A stretch of 64,000 bases of DNA from NCBI GenBank assembly GCA_902168115.1, contig CABHPB010000066.1, positions 1 to 64,000 of the forward strand, given 5' to 3'. Below the pieces are notes generated by a model. The model worked only from the letters and a program-made list of their open reading frames with translations, searched no databases and was not told the DNA's origin. The translations under genes and the position numbers were made by a program. Below are positions 43,475 to 56,881 of this stretch, in pieces. The stretch comes from an uncultured Methylopila sp. Lineage in GTDB: Bacteria; Pseudomonadota; Alphaproteobacteria; Rhizobiales; Methylopilaceae. Position 1 is the first letter of the stretch; every line of letters begins with the position of its first letter.

Positions 43475-44920
43475 TTAGTCGGCGTCGTCCGACGTTTCGC
43501 CGTCGAGCAGCAGGCCGTGGCGGCGCAGCTTCGAATAGAGGCTCTGCCGGCTCAGTCCAAGGATCTGCGCGGCCGAGGCGCGGTTGTCGTCCGTGCGCCG
43601 CAGCGCCGCCTCGATGCAGAGCTTCTCGATCATGTCTGTGGATTCGCGGACCAGCTCCTTAAGCGACACCCGCCCGACCAGTTCGGTCAGCTGCTCGACC
43701 GACCGGAACCCCTCGCCCGGCGTCGAGACGGGCGTGACCGGCCGGCGGCGCACCGGGCGGATGACGAAGCCGTAGGTGGGCTGGTCGACGGAGCCGGCGG
43801 CGACGCCCGTCACCTCGACCTGCTCGAGGCTTCCGAACTCGCCGCGCAGGATCGTCGCGAAGTCGCGCAGCGATCCGTGCTCGCGCAGGTTCGCGATCAG
43901 CAGTTGGGCCTCGACGCCCGGCCGGCCGAGCCATGTGTCGAGCCGCACCCCCTTCAGCGCGTCGAGCGAGACGAGCTCGACCAGCGTGAGAAACGCCGGA
44001 TTGGCCTCTAGGATGCGCTGGCGGTCGTCGACCACGACGAAGCCGTCCGGCATCTTCATCAGGGCGTCGACCGCCTGGGAGCGGAAGCCGCTCTCCGCTT
44101 CGGCGGCCTCGGCCGGCGGCGACAGCCGGACCAGCAGATGGGTTGAGCTGTCCTGCCGGAACATCGAGGCCGAGGCGACCAGCTCGGAGCCGTCCATGGC
44201 GAGGCGGACCCGCAGGCGCTCGACATGGCCGAGCGTGCGGGCGGTGGCGACGAGGCGGCGCACATTGGCGGCGCTGCGGTCGTCGAACAGGTCGGCGAAG
44301 GCGCGCCCGGCGATGCGCTGCGTCGGCTCGCCGAGCATCTTGGACACGGCGGCGTTGGCTTCCGTGACGCGCTCGCTGGCGTCGTCGACGATCAGCACCG
44401 CTTCCGTCGAAAGCTGGAACAGCAGGCGGTAGCGCGTCTCGGCGTTACGAATTTTCGTGTATTCGCGCTCCAGCATCAGCTGGGTCTCGACCAGCTTCTG
44501 CTGCAGGCCGGCGACCGCGCGCAGGTCGCGCCCGAGCGCGACCACGCGGCCCTCGTCTCCGAGTCGCATGGCGGAGAACCGCACCGGGACGGACTGATCG
44601 CCCGGAACCGTCAGATTGATCTCGCGGCCGCGGCTCGGCCCGAGATGCGAGGCGTCGCGCAGCAGCGCCTCGACCTTGGGCTTGCTCTCGATGGTGACGA
44701 TGTCGGACCAGGGTCGTCCGACCCAGCCGTTCATGGCGCGCGGCGCGGGGTCGCTCGCGGAATAGGCGACGTCGCGCACGACGCCTTCGCCGTCGATGAG
44801 GAGAGCGAGATCGGCGCCCGCCGAGATCAGGCGAGCGGCCGCCCGCGGCTCCAGCCCTGCGAACCAGTCGTCCGCCCGGTCAAATCCGGCGATCGGGTCC
44901 TCGGCGAGCAGTGGCTCCAT
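43475..44920 (-). CDS. ppsR: PpsR/CrtJ-type redox repressor of photosynthesis genes
   Basis: 481 residues. Tandem PAS regions occupy about 25-130, 155-270 and 285-395 (for example LLFQLSTEAVLIVDDASERV and MKMPDGFVVVDDRQRILEAN). They are followed by a Fis-type helix-turn-helix at the C-terminus (AAQILGLSRQSLYSKLRRHG, about 450-469). I find one cysteine only, Cys435 in MIEKLCIEAAL just before the DNA-binding helices; the second cysteine that forms an intramolecular disulfide in Rhodobacter is missing. It lies between bchG and aerR, the classical arrangement. It represses bch and crt genes under oxygen, though some Bradyrhizobium relatives activate. Confidence 0.92.
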   Translation of the reverse strand: MEPLLAEDPIAGFDRADDWFAGLEPRAAARLISAGADLALLIDGEGVVRDVAYSASDPAPRAMNGWVGRPWSDIVTIESKPKVEALLRDASHLGPSRGREINLTVPGDQSVPVRFSAMRLGDEGRVVALGRDLRAVAGLQQKLVETQLMLEREYTKIRNAETRYRLLFQLSTEAVLIVDDASERVTEANAAVSKMLGEPTQRIAGRAFADLFDDRSAANVRRLVATARTLGHVERLRVRLAMDGSELVASASMFRQDSSTHLLVRLSPPAEAAEAESGFRSQAVDALMKMPDGFVVVDDRQRILEANPAFLTLVELVSLDALKGVRLDTWLGRPGVEAQLLIANLREHGSLRDFATILRGEFGSLEQVEVTGVAAGSVDQPTYGFVIRPVRRRPVTPVSTPGEGFRSVEQLTELVGRVSLKELVRESTDMIEKLCIEAALRRTDDNRASAAQILGLSRQSLYSKLRRHGLLLDGETSDDAD

Positions 44921-44953
44921 GGCGGGGCGACGTCCGTTTCGCGCGCTTACACA

Positions 44954-45814
44954 TCAATGCGTTCGTACTCTTGAACACACCAAGTTCTCAGATGCAATCA
45001 CAGCGCCCCTGCCGTCTTGAGCGGTCAGGTCCGCTCCGACCTGCCTCACCAGGTCCGGCGCGTCGTTGAAGACGCGCCCTCCCACCATCACCACGATCTT
45101 CCGATTCATCGACGCCGCCCTGACGGCGCCGATCAGCGTGGCGAGTTCGCCGAGCGCGGACTCCTGCGAGAGCGAGAAGCCGACGACGCTGAACATCTGC
45201 CGCGATACGGCCGCCCGGATTTCGTCGAGGTCGCACAACGGCATGCCGACGGCCTCCCAGCCGGCGCGGCGGAACATCGTCTCCAGCATCAGCACGCCGA
45301 AGGTGTGCTGCTCCCCCGGAGCGGCCGCGACCAGGATCCTGCCGTCGAAGACGCGCTTCGGCTCGGCCGCGTCGCCGGCCGTGACGCCCCGGAGCAGGTT
45401 CTGGAGCGTGCACAGACCCACGGTGACGTCGGTGAAGGTGAGGTCGTCGTCGACCCACATCTGCCCGAGCCGCTGCGCGGTCGGCGCCAGGAGGTCGAGC
45501 AGGACCGATTCGACGGTCACGCCCGCGTCAAGCGCGCGTGACACGACCATATGCGCCTTGCGAAGGTCGAGCGCGACCATCATCGCGGCGAACTCTTGGA
45601 TGCCCTCGGCGTCGACGTCGAACACCGTGGCGGCGGCTGTCGCGTCGTCGGCGCCGCGCGCGAGCATCAGGCGGGGAATGACGTCGGTCTCGATCATCCG
45701 CGCGAGAGCGGCGCTGCGGTTGATCGGCGCGCCGCGCGCGACGGTCAGCAACTCACGGCTCGACGCGCCGAACGCTTCTATGCATTCGGCGGGGGCGAAG
45801 GCCTGGTTCACCAC
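44954..45814 (-). CDS. aerR: AerR/PpaA cobalamin-binding antirepressor
   Basis: 286 residues. The C-terminal B12-binding Rossmann domain (about 157-280) begins GRILVAAAPGEQHTFG, in which His170 corresponds to the cobalamin ligand of Rhodobacter capsulatus AerR. The N-terminal half is a helical B12-binding-2-like region (about 75-145). The start is GTG at 45814, preceded by GGGAGG; an adjacent in-frame GTG at 45811 is possible. AerR antagonises PpsR/CrtJ in response to light through its B12. The gene is cotranscribed with ppsR (33-bp gap) and divergent from bchF. Confidence 0.9.
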   Translation of the reverse strand: MVNQAFAPAECIEAFGASSRELLTVARGAPINRSAALARMIETDVIPRLMLARGADDATAAATVFDVDAEGIQEFAAMMVALDLRKAHMVVSRALDAGVTVESVLLDLLAPTAQRLGQMWVDDDLTFTDVTVGLCTLQNLLRGVTAGDAAEPKRVFDGRILVAAAPGEQHTFGVLMLETMFRRAGWEAVGMPLCDLDEIRAAVSRQMFSVVGFSLSQESALGELATLIGAVRAASMNRKIVVMVGGRVFNDAPDLVRQVGADLTAQDGRGAVIASENLVCSRVRTH

Positions 45815-46010
45815 CGGCTTACCTCCCTGCGCGGCGATTGGCCTCGCCTACGCCAGGTCAACGTCCGCGTGTCGATTGAGGGTGTCAATACCCCAATATC
45901 GCCTTTCGATCGTCCGCTCATTGCACCTTGGGCCAATGACGGCGCGCGCCAGATCGGAATTTCGGGCGATTCCAGACTGTTACGAAAAGCCAGGCCGACC
46001 GGACCAAATG

Positions 46011-47876
<1,866 letters not shown>

Positions 47877-47881
47877 AGGCC

Positions 47882-49423
47882 ATGCAGCTCGCCATGTGGA
47901 CCTACGAAGGCCCGCCCCATGTCGGCGCCATGCGCGTCGCCACCGCGATGCGCGGCGTCCATTACGTGCTGCACGCCCCCCAGGGCGACACCTACGCCGA
48001 TCTCCTCTTCACGATGATCGAGCGGCGCGCGGCGCGCCCGCCGGTCACCTACACCACCTTCCAGGCGCGCGACCTCGGCGGCGACACCGCGGAGCAGCTG
48101 AAGACCGCGATCTCCGACGCCTATGAGCGGTTCCGCCCCGAAGCGATGCTGGTCGGCGCGAGTTGCACGGCGGAGCTGATCCAGGACGACCCCGGCGGCC
48201 TCGCGGCGGCGGTGGGGCTTCCCGTCCCGGTCGTGGCGCTGGAGCTGCCGGCCTATCAGAAGAAGGAGAACTGGGGCGCGGCGGAGACCTTCTATCGGCT
48301 GGTGCGGACGCTGGCGGGGCCGGCGGCGGGCGGAGAGCGGACGCCGCGCGGCGATCGCCGCCCCTCCTGCAACATCCTCGGCCCCACCGCGCTCGGCTTC
48401 CGGCATCGCGACGACGTCGCCGAGATCCGCGCGCTGCTCGGCCGTCTCGGGATCGAGGTCAACGTCGTCGCGCCGCTCGGCGCCTCGCCCGCCGATCTCG
48501 CCCGCCTCGGCGAGGCCGACTTCAACGTCGTCCTCTATCCCGAGATCGCGAACACCGCCGCGCAGTGGCTGAAGCGCGCCTTCGCCCAGCCCTTCACCAC
48601 GGTCGTGCCCATCGGCGTCGGCGCGACGCGCGCCTTCGTGGAACAGGTCGCGGCCCTCGCCGGGGTCGACCCCTCCCCCGTGCTCGCCGACGAGCGCACG
48701 CGGCTGCCGTGGTGGAGCCGCTCTGTGGACAGCAACTACCTCACCGGCAAGCGCGTCTTCATCTTCGGCGACGCGACCCACGCGATCGCCTGCGCCCGGG
48801 TCGCCGCCACGGAGCTCGGCTTCGAGGTCGTCGGCCTCGGAACCTACACCCGCGAATTCGCGCGCGAAGTCCGCGCCAAGGCGGAAGAACTTGGACTCGA
48901 GGCGCTGATCACGGACGACCATCTCGAGGTCGAACGCTCGATCGTCGAGCTGCAGCCGGAAATGGTGCTCGGCACCCAGATGGAGCGGCACATCGCCAAG
49001 CGCCTCGGGATCCCCTGCGCGGTGATCTCGGCGCCCGTCCATGTCCAGGATTTCCCGGCGCGCACCTCCCCCGTGATGGGGTTCGAGGGCGCGAACGTGC
49101 TGTTCGACACGCTGGTCCACCCGCTGATGATGGGGCTCGAGGAACACCTCGTCGCGATGTTCCGCGACGACTTCGAGTTCTCCGGCGACGCCCTGCCCTC
49201 GCATCTCGCGAGCGCCGGCCACGCCGCGCCGGCGCCTGTGGTCGAGCCGGCCGGCGAGAGCTCCATCGTCTGGGAGCCGGCGGCCGAGCAGGAGCTGAAA
49301 AAGATCCCCTTCTTCGTGCGCGGCAAGGCGCGCCGGAACACCGAAAGCTTCGCGAAAAACGCCGGAATCGCCTCGATCACGGTGGAGACGCTCTATGACG
49401 CAAAAGCGCATTTCGGCCGCTGA
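47882..49423 (+). CDS. bchB: Dark-operative protochlorophyllide reductase subunit B
   Basis: 513 residues. Catalytic partner of BchN. The fourth NB-cluster ligand, Asp36, is present in [11 protein letters not shown], the unusual aspartate ligation known for this enzyme. Further family blocks are [34 protein letters not shown] and [20 protein letters not shown]. The C-terminal domain (about 455-513, starting [17 protein letters not shown]) is the protochlorophyllide-contacting tail. The ATG at 47882 follows bchN by 5 bp; the end overlaps bchH by 29 bp. Confidence 0.96.
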   Translation: MQLAMWTYEGPPHVGAMRVATAMRGVHYVLHAPQGDTYADLLFTMIERRAARPPVTYTTFQARDLGGDTAEQLKTAISDAYERFRPEAMLVGASCTAELIQDDPGGLAAAVGLPVPVVALELPAYQKKENWGAAETFYRLVRTLAGPAAGGERTPRGDRRPSCNILGPTALGFRHRDDVAEIRALLGRLGIEVNVVAPLGASPADLARLGEADFNVVLYPEIANTAAQWLKRAFAQPFTTVVPIGVGATRAFVEQVAALAGVDPSPVLADERTRLPWWSRSVDSNYLTGKRVFIFGDATHAIACARVAATELGFEVVGLGTYTREFAREVRAKAEELGLEALITDDHLEVERSIVELQPEMVLGTQMERHIAKRLGIPCAVISAPVHVQDFPARTSPVMGFEGANVLFDTLVHPLMMGLEEHLVAMFRDDFEFSGDALPSHLASAGHAAPAPVVEPAGESSIVWEPAAEQELKKIPFFVRGKARRNTESFAKNAGIASITVETLYDAKAHFGR

Positions 49424-52400
49424 GCCGGGCGCCGCGTCCGGCGCCGTCCTCATCCGCGTCGTGGTGGTCACGCTCGACCATCACCTCGGCGGCATGACCG
49501 ACCGTGCGGCCGCCCGCCTGCACCAGGACCTGCCGGGCCTCACCCTCACCCTCCACGCCGCCGCGCGCTGGGAGGACGACCCGGCCTCGCTGGAGCGCGC
49601 CAAGGCCGACGTGCTCGGCGCCGACGTCGTGATCGCGACCATGCTGTTCATGGACGACCACATCCGCGCGATCCTGCCGGCGCTGAAGAGCCGCCGCGAA
49701 AGCTGCGACGCGATGGTCTGCGTCATGTCGGCGGCGGAGGTGACGAAGCTCACCCGGCTCGGCCGGCTCAACATGGACAAGCCGGCCTCCGGCCCGATCG
49801 CGCTGCTGAAGCGGCTGCGCGGCAAGGGCGGCGCTGCGAGCGCCGGCGCCGAGCAGATGAAGATGCTGCGGCGCTTGCCGAAGATCCTTCGCTTCATCCC
49901 CGGCGCGGCGCAGGATCTGCGCGTCTTCTTCCTCACGCTGCAATACTGGCTGGCGGGATCGGAGGAGAACGTCGCGAACCTCGTCCGCCTGCTCATCGAC
50001 CGCTACGCCGACGGCCCGCGTCGCGCGCTTCGCGGCACGGTCAGGCACGAGGATCCTGTCGAATATCCGGATGTCGGCGTCTATCACCCGCGGCTGAAGG
50101 GCCGCATCGGCGAGGACGCCTCGCGCCTGCCGCGTCCGGCCAGGCCGAAGGCGACGGTCGGCGTGCTGGTCATGCGCTCCTACCTGCTCGCCGGCAACGC
50201 CCGCCACTATGACGGCGTGATCGAGGCGCTGGAGGCGCGCGGCCTCGCCGTCGTCCCGGCCTTTTCGAGCGGGCTCGACGCGCGCCCGGCCGTCGACCGC
50301 TTCTTCCGGCGCGCGGACGGCGCGCCTGTGATCGACGCGCTGGTCTCGCTCACCGGCTTCTCGCTGGTCGGCGGCCCCGCCTACAACGACGCCCACGCGG
50401 CCGAAGAGCTGCTCGCGAGCCTCGACGTGCCGTATCTCGCGGCCCATCCGGTCGAGTTCCAGAGCCTCGACGGCTGGCGGGAGAGCGAGCGCGGCCTGTC
50501 GCCGGTCGAGGCCACCATCATGGTCGCGATCCCCGAGCTCGACGGCGCGACCGGCCCGATGACCTTCGGCGGCCGCCAGGGCGAGGCCGGCGACATGTCC
50601 GCCGAGCCCGAGCGCGCAAGGGTGCTCGCGGCGCGGGTTGACAAGCTGGTGACGCTGCGCGCCAAGCCGAAGGCAGAACGCAAGATCGCGACGGTGATCT
50701 TCAACTTCCCGCCGAACGCCGGCGCGGTCGGCTCGGCCGCCTATCTCGCGGTGTTCCCCTCGCTGTTCAACACGCTGAAGGCGCTTAAGAACGACGGCTA
50801 CACCGTCGACATGCCCGAGAGCGTCGACGCGCTGCGCGAGAGCATCCTTGAGGGCAACGCCGCGCTCCACGGCGCGCAGGCGAACGTCGCGGCGCGGATC
50901 CCGGCCGACGAGCATGTCCGACGCGAAAAACATCTCGCCGACATCGAGAAGGTCTGGGGCCCGGCGCCCGGCCGCCAGCTTTCGGACGGGCGCTCGCTGT
51001 TCGTGCTCGGCAGGCGGTTCGGCAACGTCTTCGTCGGGGTCCAGCCGGCCTTCGGCGTCGAGGGCGATCCGATGCGCCTGCTGTTCGAGAAGAGTTTTGC
51101 GCCGACCCACGCCTTCTCGGCCTTCTACCGCTACCTGCGCGAGGATTTCGGCGCCGACGCCGCGCTTCATTTCGGCACCCACGGGGCACTGGAATTCATG
51201 CCGGGCAAGCAGGTCGGCCTCGGCGAGACCTGCTGGCCGGACCGGCTGATCGGCGACCTGCCGAACCTTTACCTCTACGCCGCGAACAACCCCTCCGAGG
51301 GCGCGCTCGCCAAGCGCCGGGCGGCCGCGACGCTGGTTTCCTACCTCACCCCGTCGCTTGCGCAGGCCGGGCTCTATCGCGGGCTTCTGGACCTCAAGGC
51401 GTCGATCGACCGCTGGCGCGCGCTGGAGCCGGACGCCGCGGCCTCCGAGCGCGAGGTGCTGGCCACCGTGATCCGCGCGCAGGCCGTCGCGGTCGACCTC
51501 GAAGGCGCCGATGCCGGCTGGGACGACCCGCAGGCGCGCGTCGCAAGGCTCGGGGCCCAGGTGCTCGAGGTCGAATACGCGCTGATCCCGCACGGTCTCC
51601 ATGTCGTCGGCGAGACGCCGGGCGAGGCCGAGCTTTCCGAGACCATGGCGGCGCTCGCGGAAGCGGCCGGCGGCGTCGCGCCCGAGGGCGTCGAGGCGCT
51701 GCTGCGGCAGGACGCCGAAACGCCTGCGATCCTCCATGCGCTGGATGGCCGCTTCGTCCGCCCGGCTCCCGCCGGCGACCTGATCCGTTCGCCCGCGATC
51801 CTGCCCACCGGCCGCAACCTTCACGGCTTCGACCCGTTCCGCATCCCCTCGGCCTTCGCGATGCAGGACGGCGCGCGGCAGGCGGCGCGGCTGATCGCCC
51901 GCCACGTCGCGGACGGAAATCCGTTCCCGGAATCGGTCGCGCTGGTGCTCTGGGGCACGGATACGCTCAAGACCGAAGGCGGCCCGATCGCCCAGGCGCT
52001 CGCGCTCATCGGCGCAAAGCCCCGCTTCGACGGCTACGGCCGCGTCGCCGGCGCGATGCTGATGCCGCTCGACGAGCTCGCTGGCCCGCGCGTCGACGTG
52101 GTGATGACGCTCTCCGGCATCTTCCGGGATCTCCTGCCCCTGCAGGTCCGGATGCTCGCGGAAGCCTGCTGGCTCGCAGCCTCCGCCGACGAGCCGCTGG
52201 AGCAGAACTTCGTCCGCAGGAACGCGCTTCGCTATCAGGCCGCGCATGGCTGCGACCTCGAGACCGCGGCGCTGCGCGTGTTCTCGAACGCCGAGGGCGC
52301 CTATGGCGCGAACGTCAACCACCTGATCGAGAACGGCCTCTGGTCCGACGAGGACGAGCTCGCCGAGACCTATGGCCGTCGCAAGTGTTTTGCGTATGGC

Positions 52401-53006
52401 GCCAACGGCAAGGCGCAGGCGCAGCCGGACCTTCTGGCGGCGGCGCTTTCCGGCGTCGACCTCGCCTACCAGAACCTCGAATCCGTCGAGACCGGCGTCA
52501 CGACCCTCGACCAGTATGTCGACACGCTCGGCGGCCTGACGCGGCTGTCGAAGCGCGCCCGCGGCTCGGCCCCGCCGGTCTATATCGGCGACCAGACCCG
52601 CGGCGAGGGCGCGGTGCGCACGCTGTCCGAGCAGGTGGCGCTGGAAACCCGCACGCGGCTCCTGAACCCGAAATGGTTCGAAGGCATGCTGGCGCATGGC
52701 TACGAGGGCGTGCGCCACATCGAGGCGCATGTGACCAACACGCTCGGCTGGTCGGCCACCACCGGCCAGGTCGACCCCTGGGTCTACAAGCAGATCACCG
52801 ACACCTACCTGCTCGATCCCGCGATGCGGGAGCGGCTGTCGCGGCTCAACAAGACGGCCGCGGCGCGCGTCGCCGACCGGCTGATCGAGGCCCACGACCG
52901 CAACTACTGGACGCCCGACGACGCGATGCTGAAAGCGCTGCGCGAGGCGGGCGAGGAACTCGAAGACCGTCTGGAGGGCGTCTCCGGCGCCCCGGCGGCG
53001 GCCTGA
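49395..53006 (+). CDS. bchH: Magnesium chelatase subunit H
   Basis: 1203 residues. The large porphyrin-binding subunit that inserts Mg into protoporphyrin IX with BchI and BchD. CobN/BchH family blocks: [19 protein letters not shown] at the N-terminus, [39 protein letters not shown] and [20 protein letters not shown]. The N-terminus overlaps bchB by 29 bp, so translation is linked. The frame on the opposite strand (49377-53936) is an artefact of codon bias. Its partners bchI and bchD lie at the right end of the window. Confidence 0.97.
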   Translation: MTQKRISAAEPGAASGAVLIRVVVVTLDHHLGGMTDRAAARLHQDLPGLTLTLHAAARWEDDPASLERAKADVLGADVVIATMLFMDDHIRAILPALKSRRESCDAMVCVMSAAEVTKLTRLGRLNMDKPASGPIALLKRLRGKGGAASAGAEQMKMLRRLPKILRFIPGAAQDLRVFFLTLQYWLAGSEENVANLVRLLIDRYADGPRRALRGTVRHEDPVEYPDVGVYHPRLKGRIGEDASRLPRPARPKATVGVLVMRSYLLAGNARHYDGVIEALEARGLAVVPAFSSGLDARPAVDRFFRRADGAPVIDALVSLTGFSLVGGPAYNDAHAAEELLASLDVPYLAAHPVEFQSLDGWRESERGLSPVEATIMVAIPELDGATGPMTFGGRQGEAGDMSAEPERARVLAARVDKLVTLRAKPKAERKIATVIFNFPPNAGAVGSAAYLAVFPSLFNTLKALKNDGYTVDMPESVDALRESILEGNAALHGAQANVAARIPADEHVRREKHLADIEKVWGPAPGRQLSDGRSLFVLGRRFGNVFVGVQPAFGVEGDPMRLLFEKSFAPTHAFSAFYRYLREDFGADAALHFGTHGALEFMPGKQVGLGETCWPDRLIGDLPNLYLYAANNPSEGALAKRRAAATLVSYLTPSLAQAGLYRGLLDLKASIDRWRALEPDAAASEREVLATVIRAQAVAVDLEGADAGWDDPQARVARLGAQVLEVEYALIPHGLHVVGETPGEAELSETMAALAEAAGGVAPEGVEALLRQDAETPAILHALDGRFVRPAPAGDLIRSPAILPTGRNLHGFDPFRIPSAFAMQDGARQAARLIARHVADGNPFPESVALVLWGTDTLKTEGGPIAQALALIGAKPRFDGYGRVAGAMLMPLDELAGPRVDVVMTLSGIFRDLLPLQVRMLAEACWLAASADEPLEQNFVRRNALRYQAAHGCDLETAALRVFSNAEGAYGANVNHLIENGLWSDEDELAETYGRRKCFAYGANGKAQAQPDLLAAALSGVDLAYQNLESVETGVTTLDQYVDTLGGLTRLSKRARGSAPPVYIGDQTRGEGAVRTLSEQVALETRTRLLNPKWFEGMLAHGYEGVRHIEAHVTNTLGWSATTGQVDPWVYKQITDTYLLDPAMRERLSRLNKTAAARVADRLIEAHDRNYWTPDDAMLKALREAGEELEDRLEGVSGAPAAA

Positions 53007-53924
<918 letters not shown>

Positions 53925-53934
53925 GGAGGATGGC

Positions 53935-54627
53935 ATGAGCGACGCCGCCTATCGCGACCGCCTGACCCGGATCGAGACCTATTTCGATCGCACCGCGGTC
54001 CGCGCGTGGGAGCAGATGACCTCCGACGCCCCGCTCGGCCGGATCCGCGCCACCGTGCGCGCCGGCCGCGACCGGATGCGCGGCGCGATCCTCGACATGC
54101 TGCCGGCGGATCTTTCCGGGCGACGCGTGCTCGACGCCGGCTGCGGCACGGGGGCCTTCGCGATCGAGGCCGCGCGCCGCGGCGCGCATGTCGTCGGCAT
54201 CGACCTGTCGCCGAAGCTGGTCGCGCTCGCCCGCCACCGCGCGCCGCGCGAGCTCGCAGAACGCCTCGACTTCCAGGTCGGCGACCTGCTGGACGAGCGG
54301 CTGGGCCGCTTCGACCATGTCGTCGCGATGGATGTGCTCATACACTATCCGCTGCGCGAGGCCGCCGGGACGCTCGGCGCGCTGGCGTCGCGGATCGACC
54401 GCTCGGTCGTCTTCACCTTCGCCCCGCGCACCCCCCTGCTCGCGGTCATGCATGCGACAGGCAAGCTGTTCCCGCGCTCGGATCGCTCGCCCGCCATCGA
54501 GCCGATGTCGGAGCGCGCGGTGCGCGAGGCGGTCCGGCGCGCGGTTCCGGCCTTCGAGGCGCGCCGCACCGAGCGCGTGACGAGCGGCTTCTACATCAGC
54601 CAGGCGCTGGAGCTCGTCCGGCCATGA
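53935..54627 (+). CDS. bchM: Magnesium-protoporphyrin O-methyltransferase
   Basis: 230 residues. Transfers methyl from SAM to the ring C propionate of Mg-protoporphyrin. The SAM motif VLDAGCGTGAFAIEAA (about 64-79), acidic motif HVVGIDLSPKLV and motif IV (FDHVVAMDVLIHYP) are clear. The terminal FYISQALELVRP is typical of BchM. A strong GAGGAGG precedes the ATG. Ends in an ATGA overlap with lhaA. Confidence 0.95.
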   Translation: MSDAAYRDRLTRIETYFDRTAVRAWEQMTSDAPLGRIRATVRAGRDRMRGAILDMLPADLSGRRVLDAGCGTGAFAIEAARRGAHVVGIDLSPKLVALARHRAPRELAERLDFQVGDLLDERLGRFDHVVAMDVLIHYPLREAAGTLGALASRIDRSVVFTFAPRTPLLAVMHATGKLFPRSDRSPAIEPMSERAVREAVRRAVPAFEARRTERVTSGFYISQALELVRP

Positions 54628-56036
54628 TCCAGGCGCTCCGCGACGCATCGAAGTTCTGGAGCGGGCTCGGGACCCGCTACCTGCCCTTCGCCGACGCGGC
54701 GAGCGAGGACCTGCCACTGTCGCGCCTCTTACGGCTGTCGCTGTTCCAGGTCTCGGTCGGCATGGCGACCGTGCTGCTCGTCGGCACGCTCAACCGCGTC
54801 ATGATCGTCGAGCTCGGCGTGCCGGCGGCGCTGGTCGCGCTCATGGTCGCGGTCCCGCTGGTCGCGGCGCCGGCGCGGGCTCTGATCGGCTTCAAGTCCG
54901 ACCACCACAGGTCCGCCTTCGGCTGGCGGCGCGCGCCGTACATCTGGTTCGGCACCATGCTGCAGTTCGGCGGGCTCGCCATCATGCCCTTCGCTCTGCT
55001 GGTGCTGGCGATGGACCCGCCGCCCGTGCCCTATGCGGGCCATGTCGCGGCGGCGCTCGCCTTCCTGCTGGTCGGCGCCGGGCTCCAGACGACCCAGACG
55101 GCGGGCCTTGCGCTCGCGAGCGACCTCGCCAAGCCCGAGACGCGGGCGCGGGTCGTCGCGCTGATGTATGTCTCGCTGCTCGCCGGCATGGTGGTGAGCG
55201 GCTTCCTCTACGGCCTCGCGCTCCGCAACTTCTCCGAGGTGCGGCTGATCCAGGTCGTGCAGGGCTCGGCGCTCGCGACCTTCGTGCTGAACGTCGCCGC
55301 GCTCTGGAAGATGGAGCCGCGCGACCGCGCCCGGGCCGCCGCCATGGCCGCCGGGACCGCCGACCCGCGGTTCCGCGACGCCTGGGCGTCCTTCACCTCT
55401 GACCGGCGGGCCCGGCGTTTCCTGTGGGCTCTCGGCCTCGGCACCGCGGCCTTCATGATGCAGGACATCGTGCTGGAGCCCTATGGCGGGCAGGTGCTGC
55501 ACCTGTCGGTCGGCGGCACCTCGGCGCTGACCGCGCTGTTCGCCTCCGGCGCCCTGCTCGCCTTCTGGCTCGCCGCGCGGTCGCTCGCCGCCGGGCGTGA
55601 CCCGCTCGTCGTCGCGGCCTTTGGCGCGACGCTCGGCCTGCCCGCCTTCGCGGCGGTGATGCTGGCCGGCCCGATGGAGTCCGCGGCGCTGTTTCGCGCC
55701 GGGGTGATCGGCATCGGTTTCGGCGGCGGGCTGTTCTCGGTCGGCACGCTGAGCGCCGCGATGTCGCTCGAGGACAGGAGCCGCACCGGCCTTGCGCTCG
55801 GCGCCTGGGGCGCGGTCTCGGCGACCGCCGGCGGCGTCGCGCTCGCGCTCGGCGGCGGCCTCAGGGACGCGATCGCGCACTTCTGGGGCGGCGCGCCCTA
55901 CGCCGGCTACGGGGCCGTCTACGGCCTCGAACTTCTGCTTCTGGTGATGACGCTGATCGCCGTCGGTCCGCTTGTGCGCCATGCGCGCGACGAGGCGGCG
56001 GCGAAGAAAATCGGGCTCGCGGACATGCCGGCCTGA
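54624..56036 (+). CDS. lhaA: LhaA light-harvesting 1 assembly protein (MFS/PucC family)
   Basis: 470 residues with twelve membrane helices. Needed for assembly of the LH1 antenna around the reaction centre. Family signatures are LFQVSVGMATVLLVGTLNRV in helix 1, FGWRRAPYIWFGT, and AFMMQDIVLEPYGG. An N-terminal extension SKFWSGLGTRYLPFADAA is typical of LhaA rather than the bchG-linked paralogue at 41198. It lies between bchM and puhA, the standard place for lhaA. Confidence 0.93.
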   Translation: MIQALRDASKFWSGLGTRYLPFADAASEDLPLSRLLRLSLFQVSVGMATVLLVGTLNRVMIVELGVPAALVALMVAVPLVAAPARALIGFKSDHHRSAFGWRRAPYIWFGTMLQFGGLAIMPFALLVLAMDPPPVPYAGHVAAALAFLLVGAGLQTTQTAGLALASDLAKPETRARVVALMYVSLLAGMVVSGFLYGLALRNFSEVRLIQVVQGSALATFVLNVAALWKMEPRDRARAAAMAAGTADPRFRDAWASFTSDRRARRFLWALGLGTAAFMMQDIVLEPYGGQVLHLSVGGTSALTALFASGALLAFWLAARSLAAGRDPLVVAAFGATLGLPAFAAVMLAGPMESAALFRAGVIGIGFGGGLFSVGTLSAAMSLEDRSRTGLALGAWGAVSATAGGVALALGGGLRDAIAHFWGGAPYAGYGAVYGLELLLLVMTLIAVGPLVRHARDEAAAKKIGLADMPA

Positions 56037-56101
56037 GTCGGCGGACCGCATCGTAACGAACGCCGGCCAAGGAAACGGCCGGCCTTGGAGGGAGAGACGG
56101 G

Positions 56102-56881
56102 ATGTACTCTTACCTTGGCATCACCCAGCACATCGATCTCGCGCTGATTTCGCTCTACCTGTTCTGGGCGTTCTTCGCGGGGCTGATCTACTACCTGCAC
56201 CGCGAGAACAAGCGGGAAGGCTACCCGCTCGTCGAGGAGCATCCGGTCGGACGCGGCGTCTCGATCGTGGGCTTCCCCGGCGTGCCGGAGCCGAAGACCT
56301 ACATCCTGCACGGCGGCCACGGGACCTCGTCCCTGCCGAGCGGCCGGGCCGAGCGGGCCGATCTCGCCCTCGCCCGCACCGCGGGCTTCGCCGGCGCGCC
56401 CTTCGTCCCGGTCGGCGACCCGATGACGGCCGGCGTCGGCCCCGGCTCCTGGGCCGAACGCGCCGACACGCCGGACCTGACGGTCGACGGCGCTCCGAAG
56501 ATCGTGCCGCTGCGGGCCGCGCCCGACTTCCATCTCGCGCCGGAGGATCCCGATCCTCGCGGCTGGCCGGTGATCGCGGGCGACCGCGTCGCGGCGGGCG
56601 TCGTCTCCGACGTCTGGATCGACCTGTCGGAATACATGGCGCGCTATTTCGAGATCGAGATGCCGGGCGGCGCCAAGGCCCTCGTGCCGACCACCTTCGC
56701 CAGGGTCGACGGGCGGCGCGGCCGCGTGAGCGTCACCGCGCTCTATTCCGACAACTTCGCGGGCGTGCCGAAGACAGCGTCGCCGGATCAGGTGACGATG
56801 CTCGAGGAGGAGAAGATCGCCGCCTATTACGGCGCCGGCCTGCTCTACGCCCATCCCGGCCGCGCGGAGCCGCTGCTGTGA
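56102..56881 (+). CDS. puhA: Photosynthetic reaction centre H subunit
   Basis: 259 residues. One N-terminal membrane helix (about 11-32: IDLALISLYLFWAFFAGLIY) followed by KREGYPLVEEHP and a cytoplasmic PRC-barrel domain. The reaction-centre H residues near the quinone proton path recur in YMARYFEIEMPGGAKALVP, with a conserved Glu near 180. A GGAGGGAGAGA stretch precedes the ATG. The end overlaps puhB (GTGA). The L and M subunits (pufLM) are not in the window. Confidence 0.96.
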   Translation: MYSYLGITQHIDLALISLYLFWAFFAGLIYYLHRENKREGYPLVEEHPVGRGVSIVGFPGVPEPKTYILHGGHGTSSLPSGRAERADLALARTAGFAGAPFVPVGDPMTAGVGPGSWAERADTPDLTVDGAPKIVPLRAAPDFHLAPEDPDPRGWPVIAGDRVAAGVVSDVWIDLSEYMARYFEIEMPGGAKALVPTTFARVDGRRGRVSVTALYSDNFAGVPKTASPDQVTMLEEEKIAAYYGAGLLYAHPGRAEPLL

